DNA from: Camellia lanceoleosa
Lineage: Eukaryota > Streptophyta > Magnoliopsida > Ericales > Theaceae
Assembly: GCA_025200525.1 (NCBI GenBank)
Contig: CM045763.1
Span: 92,287,944-92,351,943 of the forward strand
Length of the DNA: 64,000 nt
Reading direction: 5' to 3'
Position numbers and translations under genes: made by a program. How positions within the stretch are numbered: position 1 is the first letter of the stretch; each line of letters begins with the position of its first letter. Shown here in pieces: positions 44,824 to 56,999 of this stretch. The notes under the pieces are model-generated. The model saw only the letters and a list, made by a program, of their open reading frames with translations. It had not been told where the DNA came from and did not search any database.

Positions 44824-46933
44824 GCTTTCCTTTCTCCTTGGTCAGGAACCAGTTATGTTTGTGTGCTCTATTTTTGTTGAAGCTGGGATGAATATTTTGT
44901 TTCCATTATTTATTGACGTGTTTGTTATTTACTTTGTTATTTAATAAGTGTTTATTTAATAAGTGTTTAGTTTGAAAGAATTTAATAAGTGTTTATTTAT
45001 TTGTTTTTTCAAAAAACAAAACAAAAAAATTAAGAGGGAAAAAAATTAAGAGTCATTTACACAATAATTACATGGGTCTCTTGAGGATGTAAAAAGTAAG
45101 AAAATTAGGATTTCATTTATTGTGTTATTCAATAGTGTAATTATTATAATCTTTGAACCAATCACCAACTTAATTATTTTTTTTTAAAAAAATAAAATAT
45201 ATAATTTAAATACATGGGGTTTGACCGAGGAGTTTGAAAAAAATTAATAAGTGTTTATTTATTTGTTTTTTCAAAAAACAAAACAAAAAAATTAAGAGGG
45301 AAAAAAATTAAGAGCCATTTACACAATAATTACATGGGTCTCTTGGGGATGTAAAAAGTAAGGAAATTAGGATTTCATTTATTGTGTTATTCAATAGTGT
45401 AATTATTATAATCTTTGAACCAATCAACAAGTCAATTTTTTTTTTTTAAAAAAAAAATATATATAAATTAAATATATGGGGTTTGACCGAGGAGTTTGAA
45501 AGAATTTAATAAGTGTTTATTTATTTGTTTTTTCAAAAAACAAAACAAAAAAATTAAGAGGGAAAAAATTAAGAGCCATTTACACAATAATTACATGGGT
45601 CTCTTGGGGATGTAAAAAGTAATGTAAATGCCTCTTAAATAAATAAATAAACACTTATTAAATTCTTCCAAACTCCTCGGTCAAACTCCATGTATTTAAT
45701 TTATATATTATGTAATTATTGTGTAAATGCCTCTTAAATAAATAAATAAACACTTATTAAATTCTTTCAAATTCCTCGGTCAAACCCCATGTATTTAATT
45801 TATATATTAAAAAAATCCTAATTTCCTGATTTTTTAATATTTTTTTTTAAAAAAATTGACTTGGTGATTGGTGATTGGTTCAAAGATTGTAATAATTACA
45901 CTATTGATTACAATAAACACTTAATTTATAATAATTACACTTATTAAATGAATAACGCAATAAATGAAATCCTAATTTCCTTACTTTTTGCATCCCCAAG
46001 AGACCCATGTAATTATTGTGTAAATGCCTCTTAAATAAATAAATAAACATTTATTAAATTCTTTCAAACTCTTCGGTCAAACCCCATGTATTTAATTTAT
46101 ATATTAAAAAAAATAAAAAGAAATATAAATATCTATAAGGGTCTTTTAAAACCCAAGGCTTGTGGAAGCTCCAACATGTCAATCCTAATTTCTTAATTTT
46201 TTAATATTTTTTTTAAATAATGTTGACTTGGTGATTGGTGATTGGTTCAAAGATCGTAATAATTACACTATTGATTACAATAAACACTTAATTTATAATA
46301 ATTACACTTATTAAATGAATAATGCAATAAATGAAATCCTAATTTCCTTACTTTTTGCATCCCCAAGAGACCTATGTAATTATTGTGTAAATGCCTCTTA
46401 AATAAATAAATAAACATTTATTAAATTCTTTCAAACTCCTCGGTCAAACCCCATGTATTTAATTTATATATTATGTAATTATTGTGTAAATGTCTCTTAA
46501 ATAAATAAATAAACACTTATTAAATTTTTTCAAACTCCTCGGTCATACCCCATGTATTTAATTTATATATTAAAAAATTTTAATTTCCTGATTTTTTAAT
46601 ATTTTTTTTAAAAAAAATTGACTTGGTGATTGGTGATTGGTTCAAAGATTATAATAATTACACTATTGATTACAATAAACACTTAATTTATAATAATTAC
46701 ACTTATTAAATGAATAACGCAATAAATAAAATCTTAATTTCCTTACTTTTTGCATCCCCAAGAGACCCATGTAATTATTGTGTAAATGCCTCTTAAATAA
46801 ATAAATAAATATTTATTAAATTCTTTCAAACTCCTCGGTCAAACTCTATATATTTAATTTATATATTAAAAAAAAATAAAAATAAATATAAATATCTATA
46901 ATTATTCCGTGCATAACACGGGTGAGAGGCTAG
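44824..46933. mobile_element. Helitron array 2, right part with internal inversion
   Basis: 44935-45610 holds three inverted copies of second-subfamily blocks (reverse complements of CTTTTTGCATCCCCAAG and CGGTCAAACCCCATG). From about 45620 the same blocks run forward, several times over. The array ends with a hairpin CCGTGCATAACACGG and CTAG at 46930-46933, followed by host T. The result is a large imperfect inverted repeat around 45.6 kb. No genes. Confidence 0.75.
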
Positions 46934-48281
46934 TTGTAATTTATGAGAAATAAAAAAAAAAAACCTAGGATTGGAGAGGGTGTTCTGCGGTGGGCTCACA
47001 TTTTGCACTCATCTAGAAAGTTAGACTAGGGTGGGTTGGGGTTAACATATTAATAAAAAAAAATAAAATAAATTTTTTAATTTAATAAAATAAAATATTA
47101 TATCTAGATTATATATTTTTATTTTTTTAATAAAAGTCAAAAAATTTATTTTAGACAAAACTTTTTAATCCTAAGATTGTTTTGAAAAATTGATTAAAAA
47201 TTGACTTTTTAATTTTTTTATGAAAAAATATATAAGAAAATAGGGAGACAATATGACTAAAAAAAATAAAAAAATAAAAAATTAATTTTTAATCAATTTA
47301 TTAAAATAATTAAAAAGTGAAAAAAAATTCATTCACATCCGAAACGAAATCTTGGAAAATGTGGCGCCGCATCGGAACCGACAGGTGACGTGTCTAGCAC
47401 AGCACATGGTTTTAATTGACCCAAATGTTTTGTGGGCCCCAATTGACGTGGACTGCAAGCAATGGTGGATATCGAATCTGAATTTTCTTTCTTTAATATA
47501 TAATATAAAAAAATATTATAAATTTTAAATTTTTTATCAAATAAATAATTAAATATCACACATTAAGATATTTAGTTATTTATTTAAATAAAAATTTAAT
47601 ATCTTTAACATTAAATAAAAATTTAATATCTTTAACATTATTCTAAATATAACGATCTTATTATCAGAACGATCTTATTATCAGAATTAGGAGTAGTTCT
47701 CGGCTATTATTGTCTTTCTTAATTTTAATTAGTAATAGATTTAGTATTTTCTAATAAAATAAAAAATAAAAAAATAGAATTAATATTTTCATGTTGACAT
47801 ATAGTACTTGAATAATGTTAGATACACCAATTGATATATCAATTAGTATATTAATAAATAGTATGATATAATTTTAAAATTTTTAAATCTTTGTAATTTG
47901 AATAATGAGTGGGGTTATAGTTTTAAAATGACAATTTCATAACTATATTGGTATAGTAGTATTTAATCAGTGCATGTAGCACTACCAATAATATTTATGC
48001 TTAAAAACATAAAAATAGTTTTTAACGATTCCGCGTGACTAATACCAGTATTAACCTAATTGTATGTAACAACTTTTTAAGGCTATGTTTGGAATATTAC
48101 ATTGGGTTAAAATAGTCATATGTGACAAAATTGACACTTCTAGTCAAATAGGACAAAATATCACATCCAACTCGTAATCATTTTATTTTTTCTCTCATAA
48201 AAATTAAAAATGTCTAAACGCTTATCCTAAATGAGACTTTTTAATTACAGACTAAAATATACATCATCAAGCCTTAGGCCT

Positions 48282-48512
48282 CGTTTGGCAAATGATTTTT
48301 TTAGTCAAAAAGTCAAAAAATCACTAAAAAAATTAAAAAGCCAACAATCCATATCAAAAAGTTAAAGATTTTATTTTCTCTTAACTTTTTACACATCTTT
48401 TTGTAAAAAGTTAAAAAATTATTCCAAATATACTAATTTTTTTTTACATTATATTTTAACCAAAAATTTAAAAAATAACTAAAAAAAACTATTCCCAGGC
48501 CTTTACTCTCAA
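48282..48512. mobile_element. 'GTTTGG' foldback MITE, third copy
   Basis: The ends AGGCCTCGTTTGGCAAATG and AAGGCCTGGGAATAG (inverted) run into TTTTTTTAGT on both sides. Multiple AAAAAGTCAAAAA motifs inside. Confidence 0.6.
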
Positions 48513-48638
48513 TGTAAATAGGCCGTAACATATATGGTCAAAGAATGAGTCCCTCTATGTGTTGGGCCCACAGTGAGAGTTATTCTGGTGACTGGTTAAT
48601 TTTGCGCACGCATAGTCCTTCATGGCCATGGCTTCTGT

Positions 48639-49009
48639 CCAGTCCTTAATCGGATTGAATCGTATTGTTAGATCTGTGAAAATTTATTACGGGTTTCATT
48701 TTGATAATCTGAATCGTTCAATATGTAAAATTCATTGAGTACTACATGTCTTTAAAAAATCAAATTAATCGGATATTAATAGCTATGTGATCAAATCAGT
48801 TTTGTATAAAAAAAATAGATGGTGAATAAATTAATGGTTGACAAAAATCTATTTTGATCACATAGCTACCGATATCTAATCAACGTGATTTTTTATAGGC
48901 ATATAGTACTCGACGAGTTCTACATATTGAACGGTTCAGATTATCAAATTGGGATCCGTGATGGGCCTCTACAGGCCCAACAACACGATCCAGTCCGATT
49001 AAAGACTGG
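48639..49009. mobile_element. Foldback MITE with long inverted repeats (371 bp)
   Basis: CCAGTCCTTAATCGGATTGA on the left is mirrored by CCAGTCTTTAATCGGACTGG inverted on the right. Inverted similarity continues for about 165 bp per arm (pairs GATAATCTGAATCGTTCAATA and GATCAAA/TTTGATCACATAGCTA). No matching target duplication is visible and it codes for nothing. Confidence 0.7.
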
Positions 49010-49540
49010 AGAGATGTCATTCCCTTTTTTCATATATATATATATATATATATCAATTTGAAAATAATTTTAAACAAATTTGCTTAAATGTAAACAATTT
49101 TTATGGTTATATTTAATTTGAAATTTAACATCCAGACTGAAATGTGCATTGGGCTACAACTTCTGATATATTTGGAAAGTTTATGTGTTGGGTTTTTCTT
49201 GATTTTTTACAATAAAAGACAAATTTTTTGTAAAATAAAAAAAAAATAAATTCAAACAAAATATCATATCTAATTCCATAATCATTTTACTTTTTCTCTC
49301 ACAAACATTACATCCAACCACAGAAAAACTAAACTATCTTTCCAAACAGTAAATTTTTTTTTATCCAATAATATCCTACAACTAAAAAAATTTACATAAA
49401 AACCCACTTCCTAAACACCCACATTAAAAAATTGAGATCAAGGTGTTTAACTTGGGTTTGAGTTTTAATTTTTTTATCAAAATAATCATTAGGCCAAGCA
49501 AACATGCTTGCTATATATATATATATAAAGTCGTGTTATA

Positions 49541-49728
49541 GGTCTCGAATATTGAGACGTGAATTTGCCTTGGATCTGTTTAATCGGTTGTCCGATCGGA
49601 TTGGCAAACAGGCTGACAGTTGTGGTCGACAAGGTGACAATCGTGGTAGACAAGTACTTCACCGATCGTTTGGCCGGTCGACCAGTGACCACAAATTCGC
49701 ACCATTTATGTCTGAATCTCTTGAGACC
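49541..49728. repeat. GC-richer inverted-repeat segment flanked by (TA)n
   Basis: GGTCTCGAATATTGAGAC at the left is mirrored by GGTCTCAAGAGATTCAGAC inverted at the right. The interior has CGATCGTTTGGCCGGTCGACC, resembling the M1 core. (TA)n tracts lie on both sides (49513-49528, 49741-49761). Possibly the GC core of an M1-like MITE. Confidence 0.5.
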
Positions 49729-50716
49729 TGAAGCATTAATCATATATATATATATATATATATTTTTGTGGATAAGGGATTCAAAATCATGCTTGTTCTT
49801 ACACCTATTTTCAACCACAATTTTGCCTTTTTGCATTAGAAAATTTAATATAAGAATTATTTGTCTCACTTATTTAACATCCTACCCCAAGGAACACATT
49901 CTACTGTTTATTTATTTATTTATGGAAAAATATCACTTAAGTTTCTGTTTTTTCATGAAAAAAGTAGAACTTATTGATATTTTCTCCCTTTTTTCTGTTT
50001 TTTTTTTCTTAAAGAGAAAAACTAATTTTTCATTTCACCCATCTTGAAATGCTTATACAATTATCATATAATTTTATCATATTTATCTTAAGAGAATAAA
50101 TAACTTATATATAATGCTTATTTTTTTAAAGACAAATATAATAAAATTATGTGATTGTAGTTACTAGATCAATCTATTTTTAGATTTTTTTAATGACTAA
50201 TCTAGATAACCCATAAAATAAACGACTGAAGTTACTAAAATTTAATCATAATCAGCCTATGGGTCCAATTTAATAATTCAATCCACTTCAATGGACTCGT
50301 TAGTATTGGGCTTCTTTCCTCATGGGTCATTTTTGCTGTTGTTGTTGTGTTTTTGTTATTTGTTACACAAATTCTTCATTTACATATATGGAAGACCTTT
50401 TTGTTTAAAAAAAAAATATTTTATTTATTTTCAGCAGAATTTGTAGCAGCAACAACACCACAATTCTTCTACGAACACAAAATTGATCATAAAACTAATC
50501 ACATAAAATTATCTTGGCTACACATATCAGATGGTAAGATATCATAAAAGATACAATTTTATTCAGGTTGCACCACTTATATATGTAGTTATGTAATCGA
50601 TTTTGTAGTTGTAGACTTATTGTATATACACTATGTATCTATCTATACTATGTATAAAATGACCACTCATGTATCCTAAAATCTTGGCTTCTTTGTGTGA
50701 CAAGCGTCCTTTTTTT

Positions 50717-51885
50717 CACAACAAGAAAAAGTACTTTTGGCGACCAAATTTTTAGTTGCCAAAAGTCTGTATTTAGTCGCCGAAAGTCAAAATTTTACTT
50801 TCCCCGACAAAATTTTTTAGTCGCCACATTTGTCGCGTATACGTGGTCGGCGTAGGTTTTGACGACTAATAATTTTTTAGTCGCCAAAATACAGGTCTTT
50901 AGCGACCAAAGTGTTAGTCGCCAATAGTGTTTTACACTTTTGAAAATCAGACATTTACAGACTAATAATTTAGTCGCCAATATTCACTGAATCGCCGACT
51001 AAACGGCTTAGTCGCCAAAATAAAGACTTTTGGTGACTAATAATTTTAGTCGCCAAAGGTGTTTCCGTCGAAAAAAAAAACCCGTTTTTTTTGTTTTTTT
51101 TGAGTTTCGAACCGCGCCAACCGTCCCACATTCCAAACCTTTTTGCAACACACTCCCTCCACTATGCCACTACAACATCACATGAATATATATGCAATAT
51201 ATATTATTTATATAGTATATTGACCGGTATTAATACAAAACAATATATATAAATATAATTATTTTAATTCAATATAATTTATGTAAAAAATAAATTATTT
51301 ACTAAAAAAAAAATTTAGGCCACTTTTGGCGACTAAATTAAATTTTTAGTCGCCAATTCTATCATTTTCGGCTACTAACTATTATTTAGTCGCTAAAAAA
51401 TTAAGTTATGCCTAAAAATAAGCAGTTTTGGCGACTAAACCTATTTTTAGTCGCCAAAAACGTCCCCTTTTGGCTACTAAACTGAATTTTAGTCGGCAAT
51501 TGACTGTTTTTAGTTACTAATTTTTTTTTTGTAGCCAAAAAGCTTCACTTTCAGCGACCAAACAGTTTTTAGTCAGCAAAACACCTATAATCGGCGACGA
51601 AACTGTTTTTTAGTCGCCAAAACCATCACTTTTGGCTACTATATCATTTTAGTCGCCAAAAATCGTGACTTTTGGCTACTAAACAACCTTTTAGTTGCTA
51701 AAACCCCTACATTCGGCGACTAAACTATCTTTTAGTCGCTAAAACCCTTATATTTGGCGACTAAACTCTTTTAGTCGGCAAAAGTGATCAATTTTGGCGA
51801 CTAATTCCATTTTAGTCGCCAATTCTACTACTTTCAGCGACGAAAAATGCAGTTTTAGTCAACAAAAGTGCTTTTTGTTGTAGTG
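50717..51885. mobile_element. Non-autonomous CACTA (En/Spm) element
   Basis: 1,169 bp. Ends CACAACAAGAAAAAGTACTT and, inverted, CACTACAACAAAAAGCAC, flanked by TTT on both sides (50714-50716, 51886-51888), as expected for the 3-bp CACTA duplication. Both sides are packed with the subterminal motif TTTTGGCGACTAA or its complement (about 20 exact GGCGAC/GTCGCC copies by eye plus variants), the kind of array that CACTA transposases bind. The middle (51095-51310) lacks the motif. No transposase gene. Confidence 0.85.
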
Positions 51886-52530
51886 TTTATTTTTAAATTT
51901 AAAACAAAAAAATTAGATAAATGGAAGGAGTTGGACTTAAAGTAAAATTAGATAAATGGCATAGTATGTCTCAAACCTTAGAACCTTGGGTCTAATTGAG
52001 AAGACTCTTACTACTTGAATAGCACACAATATATAATAAATATTTTATTTTATTTTTACTTATTTACATTGCATACGTATTGCATGCACTAACTGCTAAT
52101 ATCTATTTTTTTTATTTATACTATTATTAAAAGTGAACATCTCACTTGGTATCTATGAACTTTCTTATCTCCTTTTACCAGGTATACTTCTATTCTTGCG
52201 CTAAGTGTCAATTTTTCCATCCAAAAGAAAAAAAGAAAAAAAAGTAGCCTTCTATTCTTGTGTCAAGTGTCAACTTCTTTATCTAAAAAAAATAAAAAAA
52301 TAAAAAAAAATAAAAAATAAAAAATAGTAGTTAAAAAAAAGGCACAAGACTTGAACCTAAAACCATTCACTTAACTTATTAAAGAACACTTTCATCACTT
52401 AAAAAATATAGAAAATATGTTGTGAATTCAAAATTAAAATTTATATTTTAACCACACCCATCGGGTGGAGTTACACCCCTAGTATTGTATAAAGCAAAGA
52501 CTCAAGTTAGTGTCTTGAAACCTTTTTATA
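51886..52530. other. AT-rich spacer, no gene seen
   Basis: Contains A-rich low-complexity stretches (52280-52335) and two related short segments with CTTCTATTCTTG (52185-52270), a minor duplication. Confidence 0.5.
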
Positions 52531-52780
52531 GCCCTGTTTGGTAGGGCTTATTTCCAGCTTATTTAAGTTTTTAGCTTAATTTAAGTTATTTTGATGTGTT
52601 TGGTTCAACTTAATAATACAGCTTATAGCTTTTTGTAAGTCAAAAATTAACTTATTCTTTGAGTGGGGGAGGAGAAGTTTAATTTATAAGTCAAAAATCA
52701 GCTTATGTTCACAGTTATAAGCTATAAGCTGTTAGGCTATAAGTTATAATCACTTTTCCACAACTCTACCAAATGGGGCC
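52531..52780. mobile_element. hAT-like MITE, GCCCTGTTTGGTAG ends
   Basis: GCCCTGTTTGGTAGGGCTTA on the left and GGCCCCATTTGGTAGAGTTG inverted on the right. The interior has repeated AAGTCAAAAATCAGCTTAT-type motifs and an AGCTTATAGCT palindrome. Target duplication not evident. Confidence 0.6.
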
Positions 52781-52812
52781 TATGTATGCTAATGGTTGTT
52801 TTAGAAAGTGAC

Positions 52813-53060
52813 TACTCCATCTGTCTCCAAATATTAGTCTTTTATTTCATTTTTCATTGTCTCAAAATATTAGCCATTTTTAAAAAATTAAGAAATAAAA
52901 TAATATGATTTTCCTATTTTGCCCTTTTTAAAAATTTATTAACAACACAAAAAGTATAATTATTATAAATTATATTTTCAAAAAATTATACTATCAAAGG
53001 ATAATTTTGGAAATTAATATTTTTAAAGTGTAATATTTAAGAACGGACTAAAGCGAGGAG
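52813..53060. mobile_element. Degenerate Stowaway-type MITE
   Basis: Starts TACTCCATCTGTCTCCAAAT and ends GAACGGACTAAAGCGAGGAG, recognisable as worn forms of the CTCCCTCCGTCCCA ends of Stowaway/Mariner MITEs. Non-coding. Confidence 0.6.
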
Positions 53061-53062
53061 TT

Positions 53063-53599
53063 CATTGGCCATACATAGTTAAGGGGGATGGGGATCAACC
53101 TCTTTCATGACCCATGGCCCCAGTGTGTCACTTGGTTAGCATTTCTAGAAAAAATGAAGTAGGGTTGGTTTTTCGATAGGAAAGCATATGAGTCGGTAGA
53201 ATTGAGACACGTTTTTCGGATGGACGATATGGATTTTTTTGAGATGGTTAATCACTTTTTTAACCGTGAGAGGGAGGTCATTTAGAACCCGCTGGCTCTA
53301 GGGGGCGGCTCCAGAGGCGCTGCCGCATGCGCCAGCACCGACGAAAGTTGCCCACCCCACTTCTGATCAAAAAGAGCGTGCGGCACTTCGAAGGGACACT
53401 GGTGCTTGCAAGCACCTCTTGTCTGCGACCATGTTTGCCCCCCCCGGTACCTCGTATTTCCGAAATCTCTCTTTCTATTAAAAAAATAATAATATATATA
53501 ATTAATAATATAACATAGAATTCTATTTCCATTATACCTAGGAAAAGTAAAAAAAAAATGGCTGGAACAGCAATTGCTATTGACATCTTCGATTTTCTA
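53063..53599. other. Transition zone with a GC-rich 190-bp segment
   Basis: 53277-53465 is GC-rich (GGGGGCGGCTCCAGAGGCGC, then a C-run at 53438-53445) and does not resemble the AT-rich repeats to its left. Open frames on both strands overlap it but show no recognisable domain. Origin unknown. Confidence 0.4.
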
Positions 53600-55717
53600 T
53601 TCACTCATGATCTGGCCTGGTCGACCCAATCATAATATTGAGGGAAGGGAGCTTTTCTAAAAAAAACTCTGTATCTTGTGTCCAAAAAGTGCATCTCTTT
53701 CTTTGCCATTCCTACTTTCTTGACAGTTATACCATATTAAAAAGGTCGGTTCAGTCTAGGAGGCTAGTTTGAAACCTGGACTTGCTGAGGTTCACACACT
53801 TTTGTTTATTTATGAAATTACACAGCAAGCTTCCAAATCAGGCGCTTGCGTTTGGTACTAATAGCCTATAGAGTATAGAGGGGCTATGGAGAGGCGCGCA
53901 ACTGTGCTTCCTCGCTTCGCCAAGAAAAGCATTTCTTTTTGGGTGAAGGGCACGCTACAGGCCTACGCTTGTTCCTGCGCGAGAATCTCCGGCTTTTTTT
54001 TTGGCCGTATCTTGCTCCTTTCTTTCGTCTCAGTAGTGAGCGCTGCTAGATCTGATTCAACTGAATATGAGACTTGGATATGCTCCTGCTCTCGGCAGAT
54101 ATGCTGGGCGAGATAGTGACAAAGGGGAAAGTCGAGCCCCCTATAAACGTAAAGGCAACCACTGCTACCTGTGCTGGTTTGTTCGTATGGATATGATGGA
54201 TCTCCTACCTCGGTTGGAACTTGCCTCTGCAACTTGCATCTCTGCAACTTTAGGGTATGAAGCCCCCGTATCTAGGCGAGGTGATGGCGGGGAACTCCAA
54301 CTTGTTTTGGCTTTATACCTCGCCCGGACAATCACGCGACGAATCTTAACTGCCCGACACACAAAAAAGAATTGCGATTTACTGAATGCAAATTCTTTTT
54401 AGTCTTTTTCGGCACACTCGTGGAGTTCGCTCGAAGTCATCGCGAGCTCTACGTTTGAAGCTTCAACATAGTCACTCCTTAGTAGCTCCTTGCTACAACT
54501 TTTCTTTGGCTTGCCCCTATCTCGTCAGGGGCTTACTCACTTCACTTGCTCTCGTTCAGTAGCGGTTTCTTCATTCATTAGATAGCAGCGTGAGAGCTCT
54601 GAAATTCCATTCAGGTCCTTAGTTCTAGTTGAATCGCGAGCAAAGCTCGACACTACTAGCGAAGCTCTACGACAGAGCATTTCCATTATTTCAATTATAG
54701 AGCCAATCACACTGCTCTCTCTCTTTTCGGTCGTAGAATCATCGGAGCGAGCAGAGCAGCGGAGCAAAGTGGGCTGTGTAATCATTGGAATTTTTACTCT
54801 TTTTCTTTAATATATAAGGGTAGGTAAGTAAGGAGTTGAAAACTAGTCCTTCGGAGGGCCTCTCATTCTCAATGCAAGCTAGCTCTTATTTGTGTTTAGT
54901 GAGGAGGCTACCTAAGATAGAGGTAAATATAGCCTTGGTTGTGATTTCTTCCTTGGGCAGGCCTACCTTTAAGTGAGAGGGGGGAGTGATAGAAAACAAG
55001 GAAAGTTGTATAAGGACGAGGCGCTTACTCTGCCATCTCTTTCTGTCTACTTCTAGAGGTGCTTAAATGGTCATTATCTGGGTGAAGTGATGGACTGGGG
55101 TAGGTAAGGATTTTTGTTGCTTTTGTAGCACTTGCTTCTATCTATGTATAGTGCTCCCCATATCTGAAATCAATAACGTCGACGTGGATTCATGTCACTC
55201 CCTCTGGTGGAGTCCTTCCAAAATTCTGCTATAGGATAAAGAGAGAGAATCTATTCTGTTTTTTATAGAGAATAGCGGCGGAGTGCCGTGATAGATAGGG
55301 TCATGACTTGCTTGCTTGGCTATTTTTCGTTCCTAACTGCTTGCTTTATTTGAACAGGAAAGAGTTTTGCTTGCTCCGTGTTTTTGGTTCTTCGGAGCAG
55401 GGCTCTTCTGCTGTTTTTGACTTTTGTTTTAGGGTTAGTATCTCAGGCTCTGGGCTCCTTGCGGCGCTGCCTCATGCTTGCGCTTGCTTGAATGCCAGTA
55501 CGTTACGTTACTAGAATAGGCGGTTGGCTGCTGCGCTACAGATCTCACCGGAAGGGTCTTTTCCTTTGCTTGCGGAAGTGACCCTGCTTGCTATTCCCCT
55601 CGCCCGGCCTTTACTTGACTTGATAGGGCTCCTTCACCAGGATCAATAGCCCAGCTACACTACCACTACCCGTGAGATAGAAGTAGGGCACTTCACTCAC
55701 CTCAGAGTGAGTGAGGT

Positions 55718-55760
55718 GATTACAGAAAAGTAGTGTAGTCCGCACTACCTATCTGTAATC
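55718..55760. other. Two-part stem-loop in the organelle-like block
   Basis: GATTACAGA (55718-55726) pairs with TCTGTAATC (55752-55760), and inside it GTAGTG pairs with CACTAC. A hairpin of this kind could mark an RNA 3' end if the sequence is mitochondrial. Just upstream, CACTCACCTC and GAGTGAGTGAGG form another imperfect pair. Confidence 0.6.
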
Positions 55761-56999
55761 AGTTTAGCTTAGAGTTGTTTGCTGACACACGCTACTATCA
55801 CTCTGGTTGCTGCTTTCACTCGGATTCTCCTCGGGCGGATCAAGGCATATTGGCTTGGCTTGCGAAAGAACTGATAGTTACTGGATGGTTGGTTGACAGG
55901 TGTCTGGCTAGCAAAGAACCCGACAAAAACTAGTACAGTAGCGCCCTAGGCTATTTGATATAGTATAGCCGCGGAGACTACTTGCGTCAGGGGAAAGCCC
56001 CCTTTATGAGTAAGCCCCTTTAGAGATAGGAAAACGGCCTAGCTGCTTTATTGAGAGATTTCGGCACCATTGAGAATTCTTTAAATAATTAGCTGCTATT
56101 TCAGTGGTTGAAGTGCCGGTCGGCATTGCCTAAGTAACGTCCGGCTCTGCTTGCGCGCTTCTCTCCATCCGTTGAGTCGGTGGAAGGCTACTTGACCTAG
56201 CCTTCAGAGAAGAATCAAGTCAGAGAAGCCGGCGCAGCAAGCCGATCCGACATACGTTCAAACGCATGCACCTTTCGACTACTTCTCTCTCGGGGCGCGC
56301 CATCCAAACTCGCTGTGATGGATGAACGCGGATAGAACAAATCTATCTCGGCGTAGTGAGTAAGAAATTCCTGCCGTATTTCTTTCTTGATTGATTGTTT
56401 TATTGATTGATGTCTTTCTTTCTTTATGGAAAATCTCAAACCCATTTCTGAGACCCATAATATGAATTTATGAAAGATAGATAGAAAGACAAAGCTGCCT
56501 TGCGGGAGAGAGAGACCTGACGCATAGCCGGCGCACAAGATCCAATCTTTTTTGCAGTTCTTAGAGAAGTGAATTCCAAAACACCACAATTAAGCAAGCT
56601 AAAATAGCTTGCCTCACTTCCATGCATGCGATAGCTTGTCCCAACCAAAACTTGCCGCTTCTATCAATCAATGCACACAAATATGCTTGCTTGGACAGAC
56701 ACAAACATATGCTTGCCCCTACGTAACTAGAGCCCTGTAGGTCCAACACTCCTATATAGGGCTAGGTTTCAACACTATTCACTGGTAAGGCCCCACATGT
56801 AGCATTCCCGACGGCGGCTATCCCGAGCTAGCCATCCATAGTTGTCAGCCTCCCTTACCCCACAACCCTCACTTGTGACCCTCACTAAAATTCAATTCAA
56901 TGAAAGGCAGACCCCATAGAAGTAAGCCTGAGCCAGCTCAGTGAAGACTTCTCAAATACCCTCCAGCCAGACCACAGAAACATAGAGAACAAAAAATTC

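Larger units (their letters stand above)
46934..50716. other. AT-rich spacer with foldback elements, no gene seen
   Basis: Besides the elements listed separately there is a foldback-like segment at 47170-47320, a less AT-rich island at 47325-47475, (TA)n at about 49031-49052, and mixed AT-rich sequence to 50716. Short open frames are not supported by any motif. Confidence 0.5.

Noticed and set aside
49559..50047. 162-codon open frame on the plus strand
   Set aside because: Crosses an inverted-repeat segment and a (TA)n tract; no domain and composition typical of chance frames.
54067..54402. Possible mitochondrial ORFs in the organelle-like block
   Set aside because: Frames of about 60-120 codons on both strands overlap each other and none shows a recognisable domain.
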